A DNA stretch of 31,237 nucleotides from Veillonella sp. GTDB taxonomy: Bacteria > Bacillota_C > Negativicutes > Veillonellales > Veillonellaceae. Positions 1-8,292 of the stretch are shown one piece after another. The first letter of the stretch is position 1; every line of letters starts with the position of its first letter. The notes under the pieces are model-generated. The model was not told the DNA's origin and did no database searches. It saw only the letters and a program-made list of their open reading frames with translations. The stretch is from positions 1-31,237 of the forward strand of contig JAGZGB010000013.1 of assembly GCA_018367495.1 (NCBI GenBank), given 5' to 3'. The position numbers and the translations under genes were made by a program.

Positions 1-1
1 A

Positions 2-1276
2 AACCATAGAGAAGCAGCTGTTCTATTAGAATGTCCGTTGCCTGAATATAAGGAAAAGCTTTATGCGTTAGCTAAAGAAATCAAGAAAGCTATTTATGGT
101 GATCGTATCGTTCTATTTGCACCATTATATTTGTCTAACTATTGTATTAATGGTTGTGTATATTGTCCGTACCATTCTAAAAATCGCGATATTAAACGTA
201 AAAAGTTGACTCAAGACCAAATTAGAGAAGAGGTTATTGCCTTAGAAGCAATGGGGCATAAGCGCATTGTTATTGAGTCTGGTGAAGATCCTCTTAATAA
301 TCCTCTTGAATATATTTTGGAATCTATCAAGACTATTTACGGTATTAAAAATAAAAATGGCGAAATTCGCCGTGTAAACGTAAATATTGCAGCTTGTTCC
401 GTTGAGGATTACAAGAAATTACATGAAGCTGGTATTGGTACATATACATTATTCCAAGAAACGTACAATAAAGAAAACTACGAAGCACTTCATCCAACAG
501 GCCCTAAGAGCGACTACGCCTACCATATAGAGGCGATGGACCGCGCTATGCAAGGTGGTATTGATGATGTAGGCATCGGTGTTCTTTATGGTTTGGAACA
601 TTATAAATACGATTTCGTTGGCCTACTAATGCATGCTGAACATTTAGAGGCTGTATTTGGTGTAGGTCCACATACAATTTCTGTACCTCGTATTTGTCCA
701 GCTGATGATATTGATGTAGATGATTTCAGTAATGCTGTACCTGACGATATATTTGAGAAAATCGTTGCTCTTATTCGTGTATCCACACCGTATACAGGTA
801 TGATTATGTCTACCCGTGAAAGTCAATCCATGCGTGAACGTGGTTTGGCATTAGGTATCTCCCAAATTAGTGGTGGCTCTCGTACTAGCGTAGGTGGTTA
901 CAAAGAAGAAGAGAAACCAGAAGATAATTCGGCTCAATTTGATCGCAGTGACACACGTACATTAGATGAAATCGTAGATTGGTTACTAGATCTTGGATAT
1001 GTGCCTAGCTTCTGTACTGCATGCTATCGTGCAGGTAGAACAGGGGACAGATTTATGGCCCTTGCTAAATCCGGACAAATCCATAACTGTTGCCAACCTA
1101 ATGCATTGATGACATTAAACGAATACATCATGGATTATGGTGACGAAAAAACTAAAGCACATGGCGCTAAGGTTATTGAACAACAGTTAGAAAATATCAA
1201 AAATGATTTAGTTAAAGATAAAGCTAAAGCTTATATTGCACAGATGAAAGAGGGCGAACGAGACTTCCGGTTCTGA
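2..1276 (+). CDS. hydG: [FeFe]-hydrogenase maturase HydG (5' end outside window)
   Basis: Radical SAM tyrosine lyase that cleaves tyrosine to make the CO and CN- ligands of the hydrogenase H-cluster. The reading frame is open from base 2 with no start codon that fits the family, and the first visible residues (NHREAAVLLEC) are internal HydG sequence, so the gene is cut by the window edge; the TTG at 38 is not a real start. The radical-SAM cluster motif CX3CX2C is visible at codons 48, 52 and 55 of the fragment (CINGCVYC). The C-terminal CX2CX22C motif (CTAC at 1013-1024, then the second Cys of a CC pair) binds the HydG-specific auxiliary cluster and separates HydG from the related thiamine enzyme ThiH. 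It ends in a rho-independent terminator, so it is transcribed separately from recJ. hydE, hydF and the hydrogenase are not in the window. Confidence 0.93.
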   Translation, partial: NHREAAVLLECPLPEYKEKLYALAKEIKKAIYGDRIVLFAPLYLSNYCINGCVYCPYHSKNRDIKRKKLTQDQIREEVIALEAMGHKRIVIESGEDPLNNPLEYILESIKTIYGIKNKNGEIRRVNVNIAACSVEDYKKLHEAGIGTYTLFQETYNKENYEALHPTGPKSDYAYHIEAMDRAMQGGIDDVGIGVLYGLEHYKYDFVGLLMHAEHLEAVFGVGPHTISVPRICPADDIDVDDFSNAVPDDIFEKIVALIRVSTPYTGMIMSTRESQSMRERGLALGISQISGGSRTSVGGYKEEEKPEDNSAQFDRSDTRTLDEIVDWLLDLGYVPSFCTACYRAGRTGDRFMALAKSGQIHNCCQPNALMTLNEYIMDYGDEKTKAHGAKVIEQQLENIKNDLVKDKAKAYIAQMKEGERDFRF

Positions 1277-1291
1277 GTAATTCACTGATTG

Positions 1292-1325
1292 AGAACCTCC
1301 TATTGATAATGGGAGGTTCTTTTTT
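1292..1325 (+). terminator. Rho-independent terminator after hydG
   Basis: A 9-bp perfect stem (AGAACCTCC at 1292-1300 with GGAGGTTCT at 1312-1320) has an 11-nt loop and runs into a T tract. It starts 16 bases after the hydG stop codon. Confidence 0.9.
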
Positions 1326-1389
1326 GTTGAGAAAAATAAAAAGTTTAAATGAGAATAAAATATATAAAACGGTTTATTTTATTCGCTTT

Positions 1390-1430
1390 TTGATGTATAA
1401 TAAATAAAAATGATAATGATAATACGTTGA
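1390..1430 (+). promoter_or_regulatory. Putative recJ-operon promoter with Fur-box-like GATAAT repeats
   Basis: Two readings of the promoter are possible. One is a consensus -10 TATAAT at 1396-1401 with no good -35. The other is TTGATG at 1390-1395, a 16-nt spacer and GATAAT at 1412-1417. The run GATAATGATAAT (1412-1423) matches the first 12 bases of the classical Fur box GATAATGATAATCATTATC, but the rest (1424-1430) matches it poorly. Either way the repeat overlaps the -10 or the early transcribed region. Fur binding is an inference; the region is very AT-rich and the repeats could simply be -10 elements. Confidence 0.45.
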
Positions 1431-1467
1431 ATTTCATAATAATATTGATTATAAACTACTGAGGGAT

Positions 1468-3453
1468 ATGATGATTAAGGAAAAACGTTGGCGTATATCT
1501 ACAGGCAACAAAGAACAAGAAAATATCTTAATCCGTGAACTTGGTGTAAATCCTATTGTGGCAAAATTAATGGTAAATCGCCATATAGATGTTGACGAAG
1601 GTCGTCGATTTTTACAAAGCTCATTGTCTGATTTGCTAGATCCATTTACTTTGAAAGATATGGATGTGGCTGTTTCACTAGTTCAGGAGACAATTGAAAG
1701 GCATAATCCAATCGTTATTTATGGCGATTATGATGTAGATGGTATTACCGCAACATCTGTTCTATATCGATTCTTAAAGAAACTTGGAGCCGATGTTACT
1801 TATTATATACCGGAGCGTCAAAGCGAAGGGTATGGCCTGAATTTAGAGGCTTTAGAACACCTTATAGAACGGGAAACAGCTCTAGTTATTACCGTAGACT
1901 GCGGTATTAGCTCTTACGATATTGTGGAGGCTGTACGAGACCGTATCGATATGATTATTACCGATCATCATACAGCACCAGATATGATTCCACGAGCAAA
2001 GGCTGTTATTAACCACAAGCAAAAAGATTGTCCATATAAGGATAAAAACTTATCTGGCGTTGGCGTTGCCTTTAAATTATGCCAAGCTTTGTGGCTTACA
2101 AAGTATGGTGAATGGTATTTAGATGATTTGGATATCGTTGCCTTAGGTACTGTAGCAGACGTAGTGCCTTTAGTTGGTGAGAACCGCATCATCGTAAAAG
2201 CAGGCCTAGATAAGATGAATAGTTATCCTAATTTGGGGATTAATAAGCTTATAGATGTGGCAGGTCTCCATGAACGAACTATAACATCTGGCCATATTGG
2301 GTTTACGTTGGCTCCAAGGCTTAATGCAGCAGGGCGTGTAACTCATGCAACACGTGCCGTTGAGTTGTTGGTTACTGAAGCTGCTGATACGGCTGAAGCG
2401 ATTGCTGAGGAATTAAATGAAACAAATCGTGAGCGTCAAGAACTAGAGCGGAATATTCACGAACTAGCTCGTATTGATGTGGCTAACCAAGGCCATAAAG
2501 CAGACTATGTAACCGTTGTGGCTGGCGAAGACTGGCACCCAGGTGTTATTGGTATTGTTGCATCTAGGTTGGTAGAAGAGTTTTATAAGCCCACATTAGT
2601 CATCAGCATTCATGACGGCATCGGTAAAGGTTCTTGTCGTAGTATCGATGGTTTTAATATCTACGATGCACTCAAGTCTTGTGAAGATATTTTGCTACAA
2701 TTTGGTGGACATGCTGCAGCAGCAGGATTCAGTATTGATGTTAATCGTATAGATGAATTACGGAATCGTTTGACTGCATATTGTAAAGAGCATGTGACAG
2801 AAGAAGAATACATCCCTGTTGTTGCTATTGATGCGGAGTTACCCGTTGATGATATCGATGTAGATATCATTGACCGTATCTCAGCTCTTGAGCCGTATGG
2901 TATGGGAAACAGTACACCAGTTTTTGCTGTTATGGAAGCAACAATACAAGATATTATGCTAATGGGGCAATTAAAAAATCATTGTAAGGTGATTTTAGAA
3001 ACCTCTAGTGGTACGTTGGATGCTATTGCTTGGAATCGTCCTGATTTGTTTAAGACTATATTTGTTGGAACTGTGGTGAGAGTAGCATTTTCGTTGCAAA
3101 AGAATGAATGGCAAGGAACGGTTTCTCCTCAACTTATGATTCAAGCTATTGAGCCTTTGTGTGAAGAACCTATTATGCTTTCAACAGAAGGTCTTAGACA
3201 AACGTATGTAATAGTAAAACAGGCTATGCGTGGACGTAATCAATCGGTTTACCATGTAGAACAAGAAATTCTGCGACGTAAACCGGCAGATCAAAATAAT
3301 CGAAGTGCTCTTACATCCTTAGATGTGTTTAAGGAGTTGGGTATTATAGAAGAATATACAAGTGATGATGGTCAATTAATGCTAAGATGGAATGCCATTG
3401 AAGGAAAGTTAGATCTTGTCACGTCTGTAACATTTCTTACCTATAGTGTATAG
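1468..3453 (+). CDS. recJ: Single-stranded-DNA-specific exonuclease RecJ
   Basis: 5'-3' single-strand DNA exonuclease of recombination and mismatch/base-excision repair, a DHH-family Mn2+ phosphoesterase. Visible motifs are DYDVDG at residues 87-92 (motif I), the DHH signature at 166-168 (ITDHHTAP), and the DHHA1 motif GGHAAAAGF from about residue 413. The C-terminal part (from about 450) fits the RecJ OB fold plus an extra lineage-specific domain. At 661 aa it is longer than E. coli RecJ (577 aa) and shorter than the Bacillus protein. Two adjacent ATGs exist: GAGGG at 1461-1465 lies 2 nt from the first and 5 nt from the second, so 1471 is the better-spaced start and the true protein may be 660 aa. 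It is the first gene of the block and lies 11 nt ahead of rel. Confidence 0.95.
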   Translation: MMIKEKRWRISTGNKEQENILIRELGVNPIVAKLMVNRHIDVDEGRRFLQSSLSDLLDPFTLKDMDVAVSLVQETIERHNPIVIYGDYDVDGITATSVLYRFLKKLGADVTYYIPERQSEGYGLNLEALEHLIERETALVITVDCGISSYDIVEAVRDRIDMIITDHHTAPDMIPRAKAVINHKQKDCPYKDKNLSGVGVAFKLCQALWLTKYGEWYLDDLDIVALGTVADVVPLVGENRIIVKAGLDKMNSYPNLGINKLIDVAGLHERTITSGHIGFTLAPRLNAAGRVTHATRAVELLVTEAADTAEAIAEELNETNRERQELERNIHELARIDVANQGHKADYVTVVAGEDWHPGVIGIVASRLVEEFYKPTLVISIHDGIGKGSCRSIDGFNIYDALKSCEDILLQFGGHAAAAGFSIDVNRIDELRNRLTAYCKEHVTEEEYIPVVAIDAELPVDDIDVDIIDRISALEPYGMGNSTPVFAVMEATIQDIMLMGQLKNHCKVILETSSGTLDAIAWNRPDLFKTIFVGTVVRVAFSLQKNEWQGTVSPQLMIQAIEPLCEEPIMLSTEGLRQTYVIVKQAMRGRNQSVYHVEQEILRRKPADQNNRSALTSLDVFKELGIIEEYTSDDGQLMLRWNAIEGKLDLVTSVTFLTYSV

Positions 3454-3464
3454 GAGGTGCCATC

Positions 3465-5705
3465 ATGACAACTGTAAATGAAGAAGGCAAAGCTTTGGTG
3501 GAACAAGGAACTTTTAATAAAGAAAAAGCTTTAGCTGAATTTATGGAATATATTCATACCTATTTAACAGATGATGAGTGCAACCAAGTATTGAAGGCTT
3601 TTAAACTTGCTGATAAGGCTCATGAAGGTCAATTGAGAGCTTCTGGTGAACCGTATATCATGCATCCTTTAGCAGTAGCTGGAATTTTGGCGCACTTACA
3701 AATCGACCATATCACACTTATGGCCGCACTTATGCATGATGTGGTTGAAGATACATCTTACTCGAAGGAAGACCTCGAGAAAATGTTTGGCTCTGAAGTT
3801 GCTTTCCTTGTTGATGGTGTAACGAAATTAAATCAGTTCCAATATGAAACAAAAGAAGATCGCCAAATGGAAAATTATCGGAAGATGATTTTGGCTATGG
3901 CGAAGGATGTACGCGTTGTTGTTATTAAACTAGGTGACCGTTTACATAATATGCGCACCTTAAAGCATATGCGTAGTGATAAACAAAAACGCATTGCGAA
4001 GGAAACCTTAGAAATTTTTGCACCTTTAGCACATCGACTAGGTATTTTCAATGTGAAATGGGAACTAGAAGATTTATCGTTCCGTTATTTAGAACCTGAG
4101 AAATACTATGATCTTGTAGATCAAATGAAACAAAAACGCCAAGCTCGTGAGGATATTGTTAATGATACGATGAGTCAACTCACCAAGGCTTTAGGTGAAG
4201 CTAATATCAAGGCGGATATTAAAGGGCGTCCAAAACACTTCTACAGTATTTACAAGAAGATGAAAAAGGATAATCGTGATTTATCCCAAATTTATGACTT
4301 GCTTGCTGTTCGTGTTATCGTTGATACAATTCCAGATTGCTATGCGGTACTAGGTATTGCTCATAGTTTATGGAAACCATTGCCATATCGTTTCAAGGAT
4401 TATATTTCCATGCCGAAATCTAATATGTATCAATCCTTGCATACTACGGTTATCGGTACAATGGGGCAACCTGTAGAAATTCAAATTCGTACTTGGGAAA
4501 TGCACCGTGTATCTGAATATGGTGTTGCAGCGCATTGGCGTTATAAAGAAGGCAATAAAAATGGTGATAAAGACTTTGACCAAAAGGTTGCATGGTTACG
4601 TCAGGTTCTTGAATGGCAAGATACAAGTAACCCTACAGAACTGGTTAATGCTTTAAAACTAGATGTTTTCTCTGGCGAAGTATTCGTATTTACACCTAAA
4701 GGCGATGTTGTTAAATTGCCAATAGGGTCTGTTCCACTTGATTTTGCGTACCGTGTTCATACGGATGTAGGTCATCGTTGTGTAGGGGCTAAGGTAAACG
4801 GTAAAATCGTACCGCTTGATTACACTTTACAAAATGGCGATATTGTAGATATTATTACATCTAAAACGGGACATCCAAGTTTGGATTGGCTTAATATCGT
4901 AGGCTCCTCTGAAAGTAAGAGTAAAATACGCAACTGGTTTAAGCGTGAAAATAAAGCTGAAAATATTGAAAAAGGCTTGGAAGCGCTTGAAAAAGAAGCA
5001 AAACGATTAAATTATAGTTGGAAAGAATTGATTACTGATAATCGTCTCCAACAGGTTACAAAACAGCTTAAAGCGGGTACAGAAGAGGAAATGTTTGCTG
5101 CCTGTGGTTATGGTGGCATTCCTGTTAGCACTGTGCTCTTACGCTTAATTGAACTGTATAAGAAGTCTAAAGAGGCAGAAGAATCTAAACGCAGTACAGA
5201 ACAAATTATTGAGAAGTTAAAATCCCAAGGACCAAAAACTACCAAGAATGGTACGGGCGTTCTTGTAAAAGGCGAAGCTGGTGTTATGGTTCGTATGGCT
5301 AAATGCTGTAACCCTGTACCTGGTGATGATATCATTGGTTACATTACGCGTGGTCGAGGGGTATCTGTCCATCGTTCCGATTGTACGAGCCTAGGCCATA
5401 CACCTGAAGATTTAGAGCGTATGATAGAGGTCTCTTGGGATGGTTCTTCTGGCGAATCCTTCCATGTAGGCATCGATATTCAAGCGTACGACCGCAACGG
5501 GCTATTGATGGAGGTTATGGCTGTCCTTTCAGAATTGAAAATTACTATAACGAACATTAATGCAAAGGTTCAAGAAGATACTAAAACTGTAAGTATTAAT
5601 GTGGTTGTTGATATTCGTGATATTTCACAACTTGATTTTGTTATGACTAAGTTGCGCCGTATTCGTGAAGTGTATACCGTACAGCGTAGTAAAGGAGGGG
5701 CTTAA
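3465..5705 (+). CDS. rel: Bifunctional (p)ppGpp synthetase/hydrolase Rel
   Basis: Makes (p)ppGpp from GTP/GDP and ATP on stalled ribosomes and also hydrolyses it. Domains in order: HD hydrolase (HD at 91-92 in LMHDVVEDT), synthetase (about 230-350), TGS (about 400-460, VFSGEVFVFTPKG), a zinc-finger/RIS segment (AKCCNPVPGD from about 611) and a C-terminal ACT domain (about 664-746). The synthetase carries RFKD at 309-312, the RXKD form typical of bifunctional enzymes rather than the EXDD form of synthetase-only RelA. A strong SD (AGGAGG) precedes ATG 3465. In many Firmicutes apt lies between recJ and rel; here only 11 nt separate them. The stop codon shares one base with the next gene (TAATG). 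Confidence 0.96.
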   Translation: MTTVNEEGKALVEQGTFNKEKALAEFMEYIHTYLTDDECNQVLKAFKLADKAHEGQLRASGEPYIMHPLAVAGILAHLQIDHITLMAALMHDVVEDTSYSKEDLEKMFGSEVAFLVDGVTKLNQFQYETKEDRQMENYRKMILAMAKDVRVVVIKLGDRLHNMRTLKHMRSDKQKRIAKETLEIFAPLAHRLGIFNVKWELEDLSFRYLEPEKYYDLVDQMKQKRQAREDIVNDTMSQLTKALGEANIKADIKGRPKHFYSIYKKMKKDNRDLSQIYDLLAVRVIVDTIPDCYAVLGIAHSLWKPLPYRFKDYISMPKSNMYQSLHTTVIGTMGQPVEIQIRTWEMHRVSEYGVAAHWRYKEGNKNGDKDFDQKVAWLRQVLEWQDTSNPTELVNALKLDVFSGEVFVFTPKGDVVKLPIGSVPLDFAYRVHTDVGHRCVGAKVNGKIVPLDYTLQNGDIVDIITSKTGHPSLDWLNIVGSSESKSKIRNWFKRENKAENIEKGLEALEKEAKRLNYSWKELITDNRLQQVTKQLKAGTEEEMFAACGYGGIPVSTVLLRLIELYKKSKEAEESKRSTEQIIEKLKSQGPKTTKNGTGVLVKGEAGVMVRMAKCCNPVPGDDIIGYITRGRGVSVHRSDCTSLGHTPEDLERMIEVSWDGSSGESFHVGIDIQAYDRNGLLMEVMAVLSELKITITNINAKVQEDTKTVSINVVVDIRDISQLDFVMTKLRRIREVYTVQRSKGGA

Positions 5706-6340
5706 TGAGCGAGCAACAACTAGTGCTTATGCGTATGCCTTTGGGGCCGTTAGGAACTAATTGCTATGTAATAGGCGATAAAGCAGTAGGAGAAGCTTTT
5801 ATTATTGATCCTGCTACAGCGGAAGTATTAGAGTCACTTAAGAAGAATGACTTAAAACCAAAGGCTGTTTTGCTAACTCATGGTCACGGAGATCATATTG
5901 GTGGTGTTCAAGAGATTATAGATACATATCATGTGCCCGTATACATTCAAAAGGGTGATATTCCGTATTTATCTGATCCTGAGCTTAATCTTAGCGCGTA
6001 TAGCAATCCTACACCGATTAAGGTAAATGCTGATATTATTGAGGTTAAGCAAGGTGACCATATTATATGTGGCGCTATTGATCTTGAAGTACTTGAAACG
6101 CCAGGTCATACGCCAGGTGGGGTATGTTATTATATGGAAGGTCTTGTGTTTGTTGGTGATACTCTCTTTAGAGATTCCGTAGGACGCACAGATTTTCCGA
6201 ATGGATCCTATGAGACATTAATGGAATCCATTAAATCTCAGCTTTATAAATTGCCTAATAATACAATGGTTTACCCTGGTCATGGACCGGAAACAAATAT
6301 AGGTTATGAAAAACAATACAATCCATTTGTTGGAGCGTAG
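5705..6340 (+). CDS. Metallo-beta-lactamase-fold hydrolase (glyoxalase II-like)
   Basis: Small MBL-fold metal hydrolase, 211 aa. The dinuclear metal motif HGHGDH is at residues 59-64, followed by the second His in the HTPGG segment, GDTLF (bridging Asp) and a C-terminal PGHGPET (last metal His). The N-terminal LGTNCYV and C-terminal NPF are typical of the Bacillus YqgX / E. coli YcbL group, often annotated as hydroxyacylglutathione hydrolase-like. At this length it lacks the C-terminal substrate-binding domain of true glyoxalase II, so the substrate is unknown. Its ATG overlaps the rel stop by one base, and the SD AAAGGAGGGG sits inside the rel 3' end, so translation is probably coupled to rel. 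Confidence 0.85.
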   Translation: MSEQQLVLMRMPLGPLGTNCYVIGDKAVGEAFIIDPATAEVLESLKKNDLKPKAVLLTHGHGDHIGGVQEIIDTYHVPVYIQKGDIPYLSDPELNLSAYSNPTPIKVNADIIEVKQGDHIICGAIDLEVLETPGHTPGGVCYYMEGLVFVGDTLFRDSVGRTDFPNGSYETLMESIKSQLYKLPNNTMVYPGHGPETNIGYEKQYNPFVGA

Positions 6341-6380
6341 GTTTTATAAAATTTTGTAAGAAGTAAAGGGGATAGTTATC

Positions 6381-6872
6381 ATGAATACAACATTAGAGAA
6401 ATTAAAAGAACGCATTAAAGACAAAAAATACAAATTGACTACACAACGTCAAACAATTTTGCAAGCCTTCATCGATGCTGATGAAAATCATTTAAGTGCA
6501 GAAGACGTATATGTACTTGTAAAAGAAGTGGCTCCTGATATCGGCTTGGCTACTATTTACAGAACACTTGATCTCTTCACTGAACTTGATTTGTTGAAAC
6601 GTCTTGATTTCGGCGATGGTCGTAATCGTTACGAATTAAATGATGAAGAGTTTGCTCATTTCCATCATCATTTGATTTGCGTAAAATGTGGCAAAGTATC
6701 CGAGTTCGAAGATGATATGCTTGAAACACTAGAATCCATCATTGCTAAAAAATTGAACTTCCGCACTATCGACCACCAATTGAAAGTATATGGTTATTGC
6801 AGTGATTGCCAAAATCATATGACTGAAGCAGAGCTTGAAAAATTAGAACGTATGGCTCATCACCATGCTTAA
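6381..6872 (+). CDS. fur: Fur-family metal-responsive transcriptional repressor
   Basis: DNA-binding metal sensor, 163 aa. It has an N-terminal winged helix (about 1-90; TTQRQTILQAF and ATIYRTLDLF are family signatures) and a C-terminal dimerisation/metal domain. The His cluster HFHHH lies before residue 100. The structural Zn site is formed by two CXXC pairs, CVKC at 100-103 and CSDC at 140-143. The HHHLICVKCGKV segment and the spacing resemble Fur more than PerR or Zur, but the metal cannot be proven from sequence. The tail ends in a short HHH motif. The SD AAAGGGG lies upstream of ATG 6381. The neighbouring hemZ and the Fur-like box at the head of the block support an iron role and possible autoregulation. 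Confidence 0.85.
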   Translation: MNTTLEKLKERIKDKKYKLTTQRQTILQAFIDADENHLSAEDVYVLVKEVAPDIGLATIYRTLDLFTELDLLKRLDFGDGRNRYELNDEEFAHFHHHLICVKCGKVSEFEDDMLETLESIIAKKLNFRTIDHQLKVYGYCSDCQNHMTEAELEKLERMAHHHA

Positions 6873-8292
6873 TGGATATCTATATACGGGGCCATTACCA
6901 CTTGGCTCTGTAGTAGCCCATAACTGTGGAGCTGCAGGTTTATTCTCTGATAAGGTTAATCCAGATGTTGTTCTAGAGGCTATAGAAGTAGAGCGATTAT
7001 ATCGTTTGACTGTAACCGTTGGTGAGACCGTAAAAACCTTTGAAGGTGATATTTCCTCTAGGGGCAGACGTCAAATTGGACAAGCCTTATTGCGCTATTT
7101 ACGTGAATATCAAGGTTTACCTACTGATGCGCCGTGGGGAACGATGGTAGGTGTGCGCCCTACAAAGCTACTACATAAATATATAGATACATATGGCTCT
7201 GTCCACGCAGCAACTCGTCACATTAGGGACGAGTTTTCTGTGTCTATGGAAAAACTTGCTACTTTAGGCTCCATAGGTGAATACCAACGTCCATTTTTAG
7301 CTGACATAGACGATAAAAAGGTGAGTCTTTATTGTGGTATTCCATTCTGTGATACGCGCTGTATTTATTGCTCATTTCCGTACGGACTGTATCAGGATTA
7401 TGCTAGTAAAAGTCAGTTTTTAATTGCTTTAGAGCGTGATATAGATGATATGAAAGCTATCGTTGAGTCCTATGGTTTAAAGGTGGATACCCTATACATG
7501 GGCGGCGGTACGCCAACGGTGTTAGGGGATGAAGACTTTCACCAAGTTTTAAAACAATTATCAGTTCTTGTACCTGAAGGCCATGAGTTTACTGTAGAAG
7601 CGGGGCGACCAGATTCTGTTAACCCTGCGAAGATACAATCTATGATCGAGTTAGGTGTCAATCGTATCAGTATTAACCCACAAACGATGCAAGATGATAT
7701 TTTACGTCGCATAGGGCGTGGACATAGTGCACGTGATATTGATGAGTTGTTACAATATGTCAAACATAATACGTCGTTAGCGGTAAATATGGATTTTATT
7801 GCCGGTTTACCAAATCAAACAATGCAAAACATGATTGAGAATATGGATTATGTATGTCAAAATTTGCCGGAAAATGTTACAATTCATACGTTAGCATTAA
7901 AACGTGGTAGCCCATTGTATGATTTACATATGGAAGATGATATTCCTGAGGAACATCTGGTGGCTGAAATGGTACAATATGGTAAAGAGCGTCTTGAAGC
8001 GGCCGGCTATGTGCCATATTATCTATATCGTCAACAATATATGAGAGGGCAGTTAGAGAATATAGGCTATACCTTGCCTGGCAAAGCGTGCGAATATAAT
8101 ATTCAGATTATGGAAGAGAGACAAAGTATTCTATCCATGGGACCAGGCAGTTCATCTAAGTGGATGCGAGCCCCTGAATATCGTCAATTAAAACAGCATA
8201 TGCCAAAGGATGTAGATGTTTACCACGTAACGATAGATGCGCTATTAGAGAAACGACATAGAATTTGTGAAAAATTTTGGGAGGTTGTGTAA
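6865..8292 (+). CDS. hemZ: HemZ-type coproporphyrinogen dehydrogenase (radical SAM)
   Basis: Radical SAM protein of the HemN/HemZ family; in Bacillus HemZ is linked to anaerobic oxidative decarboxylation of coproporphyrinogen III. The CX3CX2C motif is at C162, C166 and C169 (CDTRCIYC). YMGGGTPT follows at about 212-219, and the long N-terminal extension (1-150) before the radical SAM barrel is characteristic of HemZ as opposed to HemN/HemW. Length is 475 aa against about 500 in Bacillus. The ATG lies 8 bases inside the end of fur with no clear SD, so it probably depends on coupling to fur translation. The stop TAA shares a base with the hisS ATG. Whether it makes haem in this organism is unknown, as no other haem genes are in view. 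Confidence 0.85.
   Translation: MLNGYLYTGPLPLGSVVAHNCGAAGLFSDKVNPDVVLEAIEVERLYRLTVTVGETVKTFEGDISSRGRRQIGQALLRYLREYQGLPTDAPWGTMVGVRPTKLLHKYIDTYGSVHAATRHIRDEFSVSMEKLATLGSIGEYQRPFLADIDDKKVSLYCGIPFCDTRCIYCSFPYGLYQDYASKSQFLIALERDIDDMKAIVESYGLKVDTLYMGGGTPTVLGDEDFHQVLKQLSVLVPEGHEFTVEAGRPDSVNPAKIQSMIELGVNRISINPQTMQDDILRRIGRGHSARDIDELLQYVKHNTSLAVNMDFIAGLPNQTMQNMIENMDYVCQNLPENVTIHTLALKRGSPLYDLHMEDDIPEEHLVAEMVQYGKERLEAAGYVPYYLYRQQYMRGQLENIGYTLPGKACEYNIQIMEERQSILSMGPGSSSKWMRAPEYRQLKQHMPKDVDVYHVTIDALLEKRHRICEKFWEVV

Noticed and set aside
8277..8291. TTG start for hisS
   Set aside because: It overlaps the SD of ATG 8292, which matches the usual HisRS N-terminus.
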